This document shows, in pieces, positions 1-12,600 of a stretch of 64,000 nucleotides of DNA (its first letter is position 1; the number at the start of each line of letters is the position of its first letter). A program made the position numbers and the translations under genes. The DNA lies in assembly GCA_013146195.2 (NCBI GenBank), contig CM028378.1, positions 85,804,295 to 85,868,294 on the forward strand, read 5' to 3'. The notes under the pieces are model-generated. The model was given only the letters and a program-made list of their open reading frames with translations. It was not told where the DNA came from and did no database searches. Origin of the DNA: Codonopsis lanceolata (taxonomy: Eukaryota; Streptophyta; Magnoliopsida; Asterales; Campanulaceae).

Positions 1-187
1 AATATTTGTATAATGTGTAGTTTTATTTAATCTCTTAAATATATGGTCATAATTAAAATAGGTAGAAAAAGTAAGGGTAAAGAGGTAAAAGTGTTTTTCT
101 AAGGAAAGTTTTGAAAAAGAACAATTATTTTAGAATTGATAAAAAAAGAAAAGAGAACAATTATTTGAAAATTGATGGAGTATTAGG
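1..187. repeat. Truncated MITE-like repeat at the window edge
   Basis: No coding potential. The stretch around 40-180 (ATGGTCATAATTAAAATAGG, then AAAAAGTAAGG and GGAAAGTTTTGAAA) has a diverged counterpart at about 22060-22170. The right edge reads GATGGAGTATTA and the other copy begins TACTCCCTTGG, which resembles the ends of Stowaway-like MITEs. The left end lies outside the window, so the boundary is uncertain. Confidence 0.4.
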
Positions 188-282
188 TTAACCCTTTTTT
201 CTGGTACATAAAATGAATTTTTTTTAATCAACTCACAATATGTTTGATAGATTAAATTATAATGCCTTTGTTTCAACTCATA

Positions 283-574
283 GGGCTTGTTTGATAGTCA
301 GACAAGGATAAGCAGTATTATTACTCCCAGTACTATTAGTGCCTTCGTTATTAATCCTCACTTGTATATCGGGGGTAATTTTGAGATTACAAATGTTAAT
401 CCCAATTTTTTTTTAGTGAGGGCGCTAATAATACCACCCTCTCCCTTGGTATTAATAGTGAGGCAATAATGACTTAATCCTGATAACTCGTGTTATTAGT
501 CCCGACCACCTATCACTCAAACATGCCGGCTTATTAATCATATCTGCCTTTAACCCTGGCTACCAAACGACACC
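283..574. mobile_element. 292-base MITE with 19-base TIRs
   Basis: The left end GGGCTTGTTTGATAGTCAG pairs with the right end, whose reverse complement is GGTGTCGTTTGGTAGCCAG (14 of 19 positions). ATA flanks both sides, but this is too short to assign a superfamily. Such TIRs occur in plant hAT and PIF/Harbinger MITEs. The short reading frame inside it is not a gene. Confidence 0.6.
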
Positions 575-1022
575 ATAGAGTCACTATTTGAAAAGTCTAA
601 TTATTAAGGGATATATTAATGTAATTAAAGTTAGTCATAATTATACAAATAATTAAGCACAAATAATGTACTTTGAAGGGTAAAGATGAAATATTATAGA
701 AATTATAAACATAACTTTTAAAACTGAACCGTTAAAATGAAACATCTCAAAATAATATAATAGATTCTGTGTAGGAAACATATGGAGTTTTACTTGAAGC
801 TTGTGTCACACATGTGCGACTTAAAAAGGGTCTAAATTTAAAAGGAAACATTCATTTTGAATAAGCCAACCTGACCTGACAATTTTCAAAAAGTCGGTTG
901 AATGAGAGTGTTCCACCACGTGGTGATGCCCAAAAAGACTTATTCGAAATAAAGATTTATGAATAAAAACACAATGAGAATATGAAAGAGAAAAAATAAC
1001 AAAATATATGTACATAATTATG

Positions 1023-1076
<54 letters not shown>

Positions 1077-1634
1077 AATATATTATTTTCGGATCGGATC
1101 AAGTTCTTAACATATTATATATATAATATATATCTGATCTGTTAAGTAAATAGATTGTCGGATTTAAATTTGGATTTAAATTCAGATTTTGATTTCGATT
1201 ATTGGATCATTATATAAATTCATATCTGAAATTTCGAATTCAGACCAAAATCTGATCTATTAATAAGCTTACGTCCAATGAACCCAAATGACAAACACAC
1301 ACTCGCATATAGATAATTAAGATAAAACAGGGCGCCAAATAAAAAAATATTTTTTCTAATTATTTTAATGAAAACAAAATCATTATATTTACATTGTTCT
1401 TGGGGGAGGGTATTTTGGTTGTTTAGGGTTGTATTTAATAAATACTCTCTTCGTTAGCATAGAGTTTATTATTTTATTTTAATATATTTTATTTAAACAG
1501 TCCCCTTTTCAAATATATTATTTTTTGTTTATCCACTACATTATAAATAATAATATTAAATTAACTCTTTTTTGGACGAAATTACCCTAAGATTGCCTAC
1601 CAATTATAATAACAAAAGAGATTGCCCAAATTAT
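575..1634. other. AT-rich intergenic DNA, no gene seen
   Basis: I see no coding signal here. A 12-base palindrome CACCACGTGGTG, which includes a G-box core, lies at 914-925. A TA microsatellite lies at 1025-1073. At 1140-1260 there are short degenerate GATTTAAATT-type repeats. Confidence 0.6.
1025..1073. repeat. (TA)n microsatellite
   Basis: An almost uninterrupted TA dinucleotide run of about 24 units. It creates a spurious Ile-Tyr reading frame on the minus strand. Confidence 0.95.
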
Positions 1635-2209
1635 GAAAGCCCGGTCCACAACGTGTAGCCCACACACTGACCCACTGAGCACGCAGCACCTTGGATCATC
1701 AGGCCCACCACAAGTCGACTCAAAAGTCCATGGATGATGTTGGTGCCCAGTAGTAGCGCATGGCTACCTTATAAATCGCACACAAGTCTCACATCTACCC
1801 GGTGTGAAATTTGGGTATTACAATCTCCCCCACTTAAATCCTTGACGTCCTCGTTAAGACTGAATCGTACCCCGGGCGATGTAGGATTCAAGAGGTGGCT
1901 CGTACGGGGATCAAGAGGTAGCTCCTACCTTCTGCGGTGTAGCACTTTGTCCCGCACATCACTCTGTTCCAACATTTCTGGCCGGGACCCGCTCTGATAT
2001 CATTTATAAAGTCCCGAGCCCGAAAGTCCGGTCCGCTACGTGTAACCCACACACTGGCCCACTGAGCACGCAACACTTTGGGTCATCAGTCCCACCACAA
2101 GCCAACTCAAAAATTCATGGATGATGTTGGTGCCTAGTAGTAGCGCATGGCTACCTTATAAATCACATACAAGTCTCACATTTACCCGATGTGGGATTGG
2201 AGTATTACA
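1635..2209 (-). mobile_element. TRIM-type miniature LTR retrotransposon
   Basis: Two direct repeats of about 188 bases (1635-1822 and 2022-2209) flank a spacer of roughly 200 bases with no coding capacity. Read on the minus strand, the LTR begins TGTAATAC. The 5' LTR (about 2003-2209) is followed by TGATATCAGAGC (2002-1991), one base from the usual initiator-Met tRNA primer-binding site TGGTATCAGAGC. A polypurine tract AAGTGGGGGAGATT (1836-1823) sits against the 3' LTR. These are the signatures of TRIMs, which move using proteins from other elements. The outer end of the 3' LTR (near 1635) is shorter than its partner by about 19 bases, and I found no clear target duplication. Confidence 0.85.
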
Positions 2210-2520
2210 GGTAATCACTCTTACATATCTAAAAATAAACAAAAAAATTCATTTAAAAATATATGATTGCAAACCTGACTAGAATCATAAAAATAAAACT
2301 AATAATTGAAAGGAAAAAAAAAGAGTTTCAAATTAAAAAACGGAAAAAGATATAAAAAAAGAAAAACAATACTAACCAACAAGACTACATAAACATCCCA
2401 ATAAGTCATAGCTATGCAACTCATCTACTAAAGCAATACATGTTATTAAAACCTACAAATACGGTAAACCGATAGAAATAAAGTACTACAAGTTACACAT
2501 ATCTCGTCGTGAAAAATATT

Positions 2521-3076
2521 AGGGCTGGCAAAAAGTCCTGTTTTTCCGTCCCGTCCCGATCCCGATCCCGATCCCGACCCGACATAATCTCGATCCTGAC
2601 TTTGTCAAAAAATTTCCCGTCCCGACTTATTTCAGGACGGGATTCGGGAAATATATCAATCCTGTCGGGATTCCCGACCCGTCTCGACTAATTTTTTTTA
2701 TTTTTTTAATATTTTGAGTGTGTACTTCTCCTGCGAGTGAGGGGTACATTTTGTTCATAATGACAAATTCATAAATACCCACCCCATTAAGTAAATATTC
2801 AAGTCTACTTATAAATATACAGTCTAAAATCTTAATCATAATGGAGACATTTTAAAAATATTTTAGTGTCAGAGATATAGTTCATAAATATTATAGTCGG
2901 GATTACGAGATTTTTATCCCCCGAACTGTCGGGATCCCGACACATCGAGATTTCGACACGTTGGCTCCCAAAACTTATCGGGAACGGGATCGGGAAGAAA
3001 ATTGAAATTCCGAATTCTATCTAGACGAGATCGGGCTAAGGCTAATCGGGACGGGTCCCGTCCCGATTCCACCCCT
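2521..3076. mobile_element. Non-autonomous hAT-like element
   Basis: The left end AGGGCTGGCAAAAAG and the reverse complement of the right end AGGGGTGGAATCGGG form short imperfect TIRs. Both outer halves are rich in CCCGATC/GATCGGG-type subterminal motifs in opposite orientation. The same 9-mer, AAAAATATT, flanks the element at 2512-2520 and 3077-3085, consistent with the 8-base target duplication of hAT elements. There is no transposase gene. Confidence 0.82.
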
Positions 3077-3188
3077 AAAAATATTACCTCGATCAACCTT
3101 TACATTATTATTTTCCTTCAAACGTAAGGAAATATAGTCAATTATGACATTTCGTCGGTAACAATAAAAGCTGGAAATAATATAATAC

Positions 3189-3325
3189 GAGTGGGGCTAA
3201 CCATACCCCAATTTCCTATCTTTGCACCACATGTACTGCATTGAGATGTTATACCCTACGATGTACAATGTAGTACATGCGTGGCCGTGTAGAGATAGGA
3301 AATTGAGGTGTGGTTAGTCTCACTC
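3189..3325. mobile_element. 137-base near-palindromic MITE
   Basis: The whole element is a fold-back: the left arm starting GAGTGGGGCTAACCATACC pairs with the reverse complement of the right arm, GAGTGAGACTAACCACACC, over about 60 bases. It contains no gene. Confidence 0.78.
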
Positions 3326-3469
3326 AATTAATATTTAAGTCATACACTTTCGCTGATTGTAAAATAAAAAGGGTTTCGTTAATTTGACACTTCTGAAAAA
3401 TAAATACTTTGAAAATATTTAAAGATTTCAAAAACTTAAGAAAGATTGTATTATGAAAATTTTTTGTAA

Positions 3470-3572
3470 GAGGAATCAACCTGACCTGACTCACCGTATA
3501 TTGGTGGACTGAGCTATGAGACACTGAGGCTCTATCTTACGGATTAGGATCCGTAAGACAGTCTTAACCTAC
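3470..3572. repeat. Copy of the GTAAGAC-ended repeat family
   Basis: Contains TTGGTGGACTGAGCTATGAG followed by TCTTACGGATTAGGATCCGT and GTAAGACAGTCTTA. The same arrangement recurs at 19307-19549 and, in part, at 31320-31390 and 63391-63449. The inverted GTAAGAC/GTCTTAC ends suggest a TIR element family. Confidence 0.65.
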
Positions 3573-5424
3573 TGTTAAAAATATATATATATAAAGTCAA
3601 TATATTTCTTAGGATTAATTGCAGGTCGGTACACTTTCCTGAAATTGTAACCGCTTCACTACCTTTTTTTTTAATCGCTTAAGTCCACTTTTATAATTTT
3701 TTTCCAATATTGTATGTCTTGTTCACATCTGGCTGAGCCTCTTTTTTCCATTATTGACCTCTTTTTATCTTCATCGACCATTTTCTCCATAACTTTTGAT
3801 CCCGGATGATCCACATGACTCACCACATATAAAATCAAAGCTCTCGACGACATCTATAGACGATGTTTTAAGGCCAAAAAAATGATGTTTTAAGGCCAAA
3901 ATATGATGTTTAAGCACTGTTTTGGGTTTCGAAAGTTTTCTAATGCTCAATTTTTATACACAGATTTAGGGACATTGTTCAATTTATGGTTTAATTGTGA
4001 ACAGGAGTGTTCAATTTATGGCAGTGTTCAATTTCTGCTTAGTTTGGAGTCAAACAAAATGTCGAATGTGTGTGCAAAATTCGAACAGGAGAGTACACTA
4101 CAGGAATAACTCCAATGTGGGCGTCGTTACCTCTGATGTGGGCATCGTTGCCTACCATTTTGGATGCGCTTAAAATGTTCCAAGAAGATGTAGAGGTACA
4201 TGTGATTTGAGCAATGTTTTGAGTGATGCCCAATGTTTTGATATACTATGATGCTTAGTTTTTAGACATGCCTCCGATGTGGGTGTCGACGACCAAAATT
4301 TTGAATGACGCCCAAAATTTTGAACGATGCCCAAAATTTTGAACGATGCCAAAAAATTTGAATGATGCCCAAATTTGGGCAGTAAGCTTTTGCATTTCGA
4401 TGCCCAAATTTGGGCAGTGGCTTTGTCCACACGTCTTTCCTTCATTAAGGGTATCTTTGTCATTTCTCCCCCAAAAGTGTACTGCAATGCTTTAAAAAAA
4501 ATTATCGTGGACTTTTGAGGTTATATTTTCTCCACAGGGGACAATTCCGATTATCACCCTATTTCTTAAAAATTATGTAACAATTATTTTGGGACAAAGT
4601 TAAAAGATAAGGAGGTAGGAGTACTATGCAAAAGTTTTTTTTTTTTCAAAACGGGACCGAATTAGTGGAAACTGGACCGAACCAATACTCTGGATCTGTA
4701 ATTTTATAGAAGTGGACTTTTGGTTTGGTCCTGGTTTTCCAACCAAAAACATAGAATCGAACCGAAATTTTATTATATATAATTATATTATATTTATAAT
4801 TATTTATATTTATAATTATATATATAAATTTATAACCCTAACTTCCTAATATAAAATGTTATTTTCTATTTTGCCGTCAAAAAGAGAAAGAGTGTCTTCA
4901 GCTCAACAAAATTTTCGAAACCCTAGCCCGTTACCTCGTCAAGTTCTTCGAGCCTTCAGCAATTTTGTTCTAGTTTTTCGTTTCTACTCACTTTTGTAAT
5001 TTTGTTACCACCGAATTGTTATGCTATGAATTTATGACTCTGGCGTTTTTAATTGTTGAATGCACTATTATTGAATGTTTTTAATCTTTTTATGAAGTTT
5101 AAGATTTTATTATTTGTTTGTATTAAACAATTTAAAAAAAGTATTGGTTCGGTCCTGATTCTCGTACATCTTGTATTGATTCAAGACCAGACCAAAGTAT
5201 TGGTTCTCATACATATTGGGTTGGTTTCGATTCTGAATTTTTTGAGAACTGGACTATTGGTCTGTTCCTATTTTCCATTTTTTAACGAAAAACTGGACCA
5301 AACCGGGTCAAGCTCAAAAGGATCCCCTCCCCCCAATATTATACTCCTACTATAAGTGGATTTCGTCACGTGCCAATGTCTAACTACTGACTTGAATTTT
5401 TTTTTTTTTTAATGTCAAATATGA
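3573..5424. other. Non-coding region with short tandem and inverted repeats
   Basis: No gene seen. A 19-base tandem repeat lies at 4303-4378 (separate entry). From about 4650 to 5310 there are GGACCGAACC/GGTTCGGTCC-type motifs in both orientations, reminiscent of subterminal motifs of hAT elements. GTAGGAGTA near 4615 and TACTCCTAC near 5343 could be its ends, but this is weak. Confidence 0.45.
4303..4378. repeat. Four 19-base tandem repeats
   Basis: Units at 4303, 4322, 4341 and 4360 follow the pattern GAAYGAYGCCCAAAATTTT with small changes. Related single units (GATGTGGGCATCGTTGCC type) lie just upstream at 4115-4160. Confidence 0.85.
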
Positions 5425-6487
5425 GAGCATCTCCATTGGCCAATTCTTAGCTAAGATAAGCATTAGTTGCCATTGAAAAGTATTTTAGGCAAATTCTTAT
5501 ACCCAAAAGTCTTACCAAATTCAACATTAGGAATTATGGAGCTAAGAGAGAGAAAAGGAAGAAGAAGAAGAGACTGTGGCGCACCTCCCCTTCCAACAGG
5601 GCGCTTGTGGTGCACCTCCTCCTTGGCGAGTGAAGCCTCTGAACGACCGGTCCCCACATGTTCCCCCAGCCACTTTATTAAATTCACTTGTTTTTATTAT
5701 TATTTTTTTCTTGTTTTTAAACTCTTACCGTTATTAGCTTTTTTTCCAAAAAGTGTTAAAAATTAATTTTGTTCACATTTTCCAAATGTGTCCATTCTAA
5801 TTTTTGACTTTTTTTTACTCAAAAAAAAATAATCTTGGTGTTTTATGTATTTCTTTAATTATTCATGTTTTATGTAATTTTAATTATGCATATTTTTATG
5901 TAATTTTAATTATGCACGTTTTAACGTAATTTTAATTATTGACGTTTTATATAATTTTTATTGTTGAATTGTTTTTATGTAATTTTAAGTATTCTCATTT
6001 TATGTAACTTTCGAATTATAAAATTTATTAATTTTAAAATTTTATGTAAATTTCTAATTGATTTATGATTTGGTTAGTTTTGAACAATATAAAATATTTA
6101 TCAATTAAAATTAAATGAAATAATTTATGAGTTATATATTTTTTTATAAATTATTTTATTATTTAAACGAAATATTTGAACATGAAATATAATAATTAAA
6201 GTTATTTTATTTATAAACAATATTTAAAATTACATATATTCATTAAACATAAAAATGAATTAATTTATTTATAAAATATTACAAATTAATTAATTTTTTT
6301 GAAAAATATAAAAAAAAAATAGTGTAAATAAAGTAGATGATTTGGTTGTGGGACTCGTGTATGAATTGAGTAAGAATGAAAACCATTGGAGAGAAAAATT
6401 ATTAGAGAAAAATATTTTTTAAATGTGTAGGTGGCAGTGGAACCCATCTAAGAATTGATGTTAAGAATTTTAGGGATGGAGATGCTC
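5425..6487. mobile_element. 1.06-kb non-autonomous TIR element
   Basis: The left end GAGCATCTCCATTGGCCAAT and the reverse complement of the right end GAGCATCTCCATCCCTAAAA share 12 identical terminal bases, and both arms then reach AATTCTTA. The interior is very AT-rich after 5690 and has no transposase. No target duplication is evident. GAGCATCTCCA ends occur in several plant DNA-transposon families, so the superfamily is open. Confidence 0.7.
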
Positions 6488-6597
6488 CGAAAGAATTTCA
6501 GCGCTTGGCAGTGTCTTGCGTGGGAGGTTAGCTATATATTGGAAGAATCATTGTCGATGAACCGGAAACCAACAGAGATGATTGTGCTGACGGGGCC

Positions 6598-7168
6598 AAC
6601 CGGAAATATAGGAGGCCAAAGGAAATGCTAGCAAAATACTATCTAGAGAGTGTCTGTGGTGAATGTTCTTAATCGTGGATGTAATCTTCATTATATAGGC
6701 TGAAGCAAAAATATATTGATTACAGTGAGGCAGAATAAATCTACCAATGGGTTGGTCTGAACAGGCAAGTGCTCACACATGAGGACGGTATCCCGAAGGC
6801 TAAATTGGACCATGATTTGCATCCCATGCGCGAGGGCGTGCGAGAGAGAGCCTCTATTCAACGAAGGTTTTCGGCGAACTGTAATTGTATCTGACTCTAT
6901 CACCAACCAGAAATATAGGAGGCCAAAGGAAACACTAGAAAAATGTGATCCAAAGAGTGTCTGCGGTGATTGTTCTTAATCGTGGATGTAATCTCCATTA
7001 TATAGGCTGAACCAAAAACATATTGATTATAGTGAGGCAGAATAAATCTACCAATAGGTTGGTCTGAATAGGCAAGTGCTCGCACATGAATACGGTATCC
7101 CGAAGGCTAAATTGCATAAATTGGACCATGATTTGCACCCCCTACGTGGGGGCACGCGAGAGAGAGAC
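6598..7168. repeat. Tandem duplication of a ~270-base unit
   Basis: The unit at about 6598-6865 recurs at about 6903-7168. Both contain CGGTATCCCGAAGGCTAAAT, TTCTTAATCGTGGATGTAAT and GTGAGGCAGAATAAATCTAC, and both end in GAGAGAGAG. They differ by scattered substitutions and small indels, so the duplication is not recent. No gene is recognised in either unit. Confidence 0.85.
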
Positions 7169-7407
7169 TGTTGGAATATGCCTACTGAATCAATGCTTAT
7201 TCATTTGCATATTCCGAACACTTTGATTTGATTGTTCCCATTACTGTGTGTTCTAACAAGTGACTAAAAGGGCTGCGTATCGGTTAGTGTGGCAACTTGT
7301 TGGACATCGCATAGGTCTTAGACTAGGAGAGTCCTTGTCTCAATCCTAGTCTTACAAGATGATCATCAGACTAGTGACTCCAGTATACTAGTACTAGCAG
7401 ACCTACT

Positions 7408-9160
7408 TGTAGACACCCCAATTTCGTACCCCTGGTACGTAACTTTGGCATGCGATGTCAAGACCTGTTAAAACTTAACAAATGTCAAGTTATAGGGTGT
7501 AAAAATGCGAAAGGCAAAGCAGGATGCGCAAAACAGTAAAATGCAGGGGCTAAAAGTGTCAAAAAGAGGCTGAAAATTGAGCAATGGCGTGCCTATAATG
7601 GGACCTTGGCACGGCGCCCAAAATAGGTGGTTCCGGCGCCCAGCTTGCTACAGTGCACTCCCCAGTTAACGCATTGTGCAATTTCTGCAGCACGCGGTAC
7701 AAGCAAAAGCAGTATGAAGAAGGAAAAGTAATGACCGCGGAGTCCCTCTCTCAGTCTATAAATAGAGGCCCCGGGGTTCGCTTTCAGCACACAGAAAATG
7801 CGCCCAAACTCTCTACGTTGTTGTTACGCCGTGAGAATAGTGAGCGATCGTGAGATAGTGAGCGCCCCCTCCTATAAAGCCTCGAAGCTCTGCCAAAACT
7901 CCTCCAACGCAAAACCAACCGGTTAAAGTGATCTTTAACCCCCCAGCTAGGTATCCACCCTATTTCTCCAGTCCAAAAATCTCGAAAAGTGCAGTTGCTC
8001 TGCCCGAGTAAAAAGGTCAAATCCGCCAGAAACAAGCAGTTATTCTGCCCGATTTCGCCAGGCAAGCACGCGCGGCAAAAAGTAGCGATTGCTCCGCGTT
8101 TTCGGTGCCCGAAGCAACCTTCGGAAGCGATTACCCCGGCGGCGCAACAACAAAGCAAAAAAGATTCCCTCTCTCGAGAAGGACAGAGCGAGCACACCAC
8201 GCTCTAAAAGATGAGCCTTTAAGGGCGTTATTTTATAATAAATTAAAAAATCTATTTTCCATCCGGTCCAATGTAAAAATATAAGCTGTTGTGCTGCCCG
8301 GATTTATTTAGAAAATAGCAATAAAAAGAGTCATTATTATTACCAAATATTTTTAAGTATATTTGTAAATTAGTAGAAGGAGGTGGCTGCAAGTCCGTAA
8401 ATAATGTAAATATGGATGTATTTGTTTTCTTTTCTCTCTCTTTAATGCTTTATTTATTTGCTAGATAAATATAACAAAAAGCATACTTTAGCCAAAAAAA
8501 TGTTTTTTGAGACCGAAAGGGCGAGTTGGGTGCCTAGCACCTTCCCAACTCGTAACTTAGCCTCTGAACCCGTTTTTTGCATTCTCTGGTTTTATTTTTG
8601 GATTTTTCTTTATTTCCTCCTTAAAATAAAGATAGCGACTCTGTCAAAACATTTTGGATCGCAGTGAGGCCTCGCAACATCCTTTCTTATTATTTTTCGT
8701 TTTTCCCTAGAAAAGGGAGAATGAGAATGAAAGAGTGATGTATTCCTATATCCTAGTATCCCCTAAAAAAGGGATAACTTGATATAGAAAACATAAAGCA
8801 CTCATAGCGATCCGAAATAGGCCTTAAGGCAATTTTTATAAAGTCTGTAGTGGGGCCCGCAACATCCTTTCTTGCACTTTCCATTTTCGCCTACACAAGG
8901 GAAGATGCGAATGAAAGGGTGATGTATTCATGCATCATGTTATCCCCTAAAAAAGGGATAACCTGATACAGAAAACTCAAAGCTCCCATAACGGACCAAA
9001 AATCACTGAAGTGACCGAGGCGTATTTTTAATTTCGCATTTTTTATTTCGTCCTCCCCTAGACAAGGGAGGGTGGAATGGAAAGCGTGGTGTCTGCACCA
9101 CACGTCGCGCACCCCTACCCAAGGGCGCGCGGGGCGCGGGCGAGATCCGGGGCACCCACA
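7408..9160 (+). mobile_element. Solo LTR, Tat-like Ty3/gypsy family
   Basis: Begins TGTAGACACCCCAATTTCGT and ends GGGGCACCCACA. It is colinear with the two LTRs of the element at 46926-57980, but in the opposite orientation and clearly more diverged. No internal region is attached. The flanks are CTACT (7403-7407) and CTGCT (9161-9165), a 5-base target duplication with one mismatch. This pattern is expected after recombination between the two LTRs of a full element. Hairpin motifs of the type TATCCCCTAAAAAAGGGATA recur inside the 3' half. Confidence 0.9.
7757..7764 (+). promoter_or_regulatory. TATA box of the solo LTR
   Basis: TATAAATA lies about 350 bases into the LTR. The equivalent site is conserved in both LTRs of the full element (48343-48350 and 57624-57631, minus strand), consistent with the LTR pol II promoter. 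Confidence 0.6.
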
Positions 9161-9451
9161 CTGCTATAGCGTGATAAATCTCTTGAAGATGCCTCACCAG
9201 TAGACTTGTTACTGATTGATTGTTCCAACCTCAACTATGTCGACCAGCAAACCTATCTACTGGAAGACATAATCTTTAAAAGGAACAACATACCAGCAAA
9301 CCTTCGATATGCACGTACGAACTACAGAGAAAAGGTTGCAACCATTCAGAATCGTAAAAGTGCTCAAGCTTCAAAAGTGTATCTAACCTGAAAGGCCCGA
9401 CATCTCAAAATCCTTCAAGATCTAGTTGGATATTGTTCTACATTATCCAAT

Positions 9452-9453
<2 letters not shown>

Positions 9454-9491
<38 letters not shown>
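9454..9491. repeat. (CT)n microsatellite at the LINE 3' end
   Basis: About 19 CT units. It abuts the 3' end of the minus-strand LINE, where a poly(A) tail would be expected. On the minus strand the LINE end reads CCTGTTTCCAAAA and then (GA)n. Confidence 0.9.
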
Positions 9492-9494
<3 letters not shown>

Positions 9495-9624
9495 GGAAAC
9501 AGGGGCAGCACCCTGCAAATATTATTAATAAAATAAAGAGAATACAAGGAGGGGGACAACCATCTTAACCCACAAACGGGCAGACAAAGGAGCCTTACCT
9601 CTAACACTATTATAATGTTTTAAA

Positions 9625-12600
9625 CTAAATACATTTTCTGAAATTGTAAAGACCTAAACGATCATGAGTTAAAGCTTGACGGGCATCACGGGGGAGATCG
9701 ACCATAGAACTAAAACTCTGAAATCCTTTATGAACATGAGCAGCCGCAGGAAGTTTACCAGCAACACAATTCTATTCTCTGAACACATGGTGAATAGAAT
9801 ACGTACCAAGAAGAGAACCACAATCACGAAGCTCATACTCGTACATCCACTGAGCCTTGTGAAAATGAGCTAAAACCTTAACTGTAACCAAAGAGTCAGA
9901 TTCTACAATCACATTGGAAATATTGAGGTTGCGGCAGAGACGAAGCCCATCGTGCAAGGCCTTAATCTCTACCCCTGTATTAGTCCCACCACCATAAAAT
10001 GCCGAAAAGGCCACAACTAAGGCCCCTTGAGATTCACGTAAAATACCTCCACCAGTATGAATGCCACGGACTGCAGAGCCATCAGTGTTGAGCTTGAAGC
10101 AGCTAGCTTGAGGAGGAAGCCAACAAACCCAACAACCTTTTCTCAGAACCGGAGAAACAATGGGAAGACCAAGCCGATCCATACCCACTCTGGCCAAATT
10201 AGAAAGCTGAGACTTAAGACGAAAAACCAAGAGCATATCAACTAAACTACCTTTGATACATGCAATGATCTTGTCCGGCTGTATAGGGGTGTCTTCAAAA
10301 ACCGCTTTACACCTAGCCTTCCAGATTTCCCAACAAGAAAAGAGGAGAATACCCAAACAACAAGCGCCAAACTGATTACAGCATGAGGCTTTAGAGATCC
10401 ATGTTTTAATCAGATGGTCCAGCGAACCATATAAATTACTCTTGTTAAAGTGACTAGAAAAAAAACCCCAGACGGCTTTAGCAATATCAGAATGAAGGAA
10501 CAAGTGAGCCAAAGATTCACGGCTCGGAAGGGAACAACAACGACATTTAGAAACGATGGGAATCCTTTTAATGTGAAGTTGCAGATCAACAGGAACAACA
10601 CCACTACATAATCGCCACATAAAGCAACTTACCTTGGTAGGAATCCAAGGCTGCCAAAACTTGGAAGCCCAGGAAACAATAGGGGAGGAGCAGCGAGTGG
10701 ATTCCAAAAAAGTCGAAGAGATGAAGGTACCCGAGCTGGAGAGAGTAAAAATAAACTTATCTAGAATTCGCTGATCACAAACAACACTTCTAACCAAAGA
10801 ATGAAGATGAGAAGGCACCAAATTAATTAATTGGTCAAGCACGGGAAGAGCTTGCTGAACAGATAAACGAGCATCAACAGACCGGGGCCCTTCCAAAATC
10901 TCCCCACACTAATTATCTAACCAAAAGGAAACCCGACCCTCCCCAATTATCCATCTACCTAGAGCAGCCACTGAAGGGAGCTGAGCCATTATAACTTTCC
11001 ATTGAGGAGCCGCCAATAAAGGGCTTGAAAAACCCTTCTCCCCTTCATATTTCTTAAAAACAAATCGAGTCCAAAGAGTGGTGCCTTGAATGGCACTTCA
11101 AGCCATCTTAGCATGCAGAGCCAGCATAACATGTCGAAGCGATCGTAAACCAAGCCCACCTTCTCGAACAGGCCAACAAATGGCAGACCAAGCAACCCAA
11201 TGAGACCGATGACTCCTAGCCGAACTCCACAAGAAATTAGCCATATGGGATTCAATCCGACGAATCACCGAGTCTGGAATACGAACTGCAGCCAAAGTGT
11301 GAATGGGAATACTACTCAAAACAAACTTCAATAAAATAAGACGACCCCCCATCGATAAAAGGCGAGCTTTCCAACCAGATATCTGACGAATAATTTTGTG
11401 CTCAATATCTTCAAAATAAGATCGTTTAATTCGGCCATGAAAAATCGGGATCCCCAAATAGCGCATAGGAAAAGCACGCCTACTACAGCCCGACCAAGCT
11501 GTAATCCGACGAGCTTTGGCAGGGGAACACGAAGAATGGATATAGAAACCAATCTTACTCAGATTTATAAGCTGGCCAGAACTTTGTTCATACCGAGAGA
11601 GGAGTTGACGGAGAGCCAGAATAGATCTTTTGGAAGCATTACAAAAGAGCAACATATCGTCTGCGTACAAAAGATGGGAAATCAAAAGCCCACTCCGACC
11701 GTGAGAATAAGGAATAATGGACTGCTCAGAAACTGCTCTATTAAGGACAACAGACATAACTTCTTGAGCCAGAATGAAGAGCAGAGGGGATAAAGGATCC
11801 CCTTGATGGAGCCACCGAGAAGAAGAGAAAAAACCGAAGCAACCACCGTTACCCCGGATGGAATACCAAGAATTTCCAATCAGCCTCTCGACTAAATCAC
11901 AGAAAGACGGACCAAAACCAAGCGACAACAGCGATTTCTGGAGAAAATCCCACTCTAAACGGTCGTATGCTTTACTCATATCAAGTTTGAAGGCCACGTT
12001 ACCACCCCGACACTTCCAACCAATCCTGTGAATCAATTCCTGCGCAAGAGCAATATTCTCCTGGATGTTTCGCCCCTTGACAAAACCCGATTGCTCACAA
12101 GAGATAATATTAGGCAGAACTGAAGCAAGGCGAGTAGCAACGATTTTAAAAATAATCTTACTAGTGAAGTTGCATAAACTGATAGGGCGCAGGTCCGATA
12201 AACTCATCGGAGCTTCCACTTTAGGAATAAGAATTAACGTAGTTGCTGACATACCCCTATGCATCAAAGCCCCATCAAAAAACTCCCGAACCGCTGCTAT
12301 AACCTCGCACTTAATGACATCCCAGCAACCCACAAAGAAGTGCCCTGTAAAACCATCCGGGCCCGGGGCACTGTTAGGATTAAGGTCCTTAATTTCCTGC
12401 CAAACCTCAGTCTCCATAGGCAATTGCATGAGGAAATCATTATTCTGAAGAGTCACCTTAGCCTGAATATGTCGAAATAAAGAATCATCAATGGAGTGCG
12501 GAGCAGTAGCAAAATGGTTGGAAAAGTGAGATACCGCAACCTCCCCAATCGTCTGAGCATTTGAACTCCAACTGCCATCTTCCAGCCTAAGAGAAATCTT

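Noticed and set aside
821..1102. Minus-strand 93-residue reading frame
   Set aside because: It is created by the TA microsatellite (Tyr-Ile run) and has no other support.
5463..5766. Overlapping 74- and 99-residue frames on both strands
   Set aside because: They lie in a non-autonomous TIR element, are low-complexity and match no family I know.
9206..9391. Plus-strand 61-residue frame after the solo LTR
   Set aside because: It is short, isolated, begins with a non-ATG codon or weak start and has no recognisable motif.
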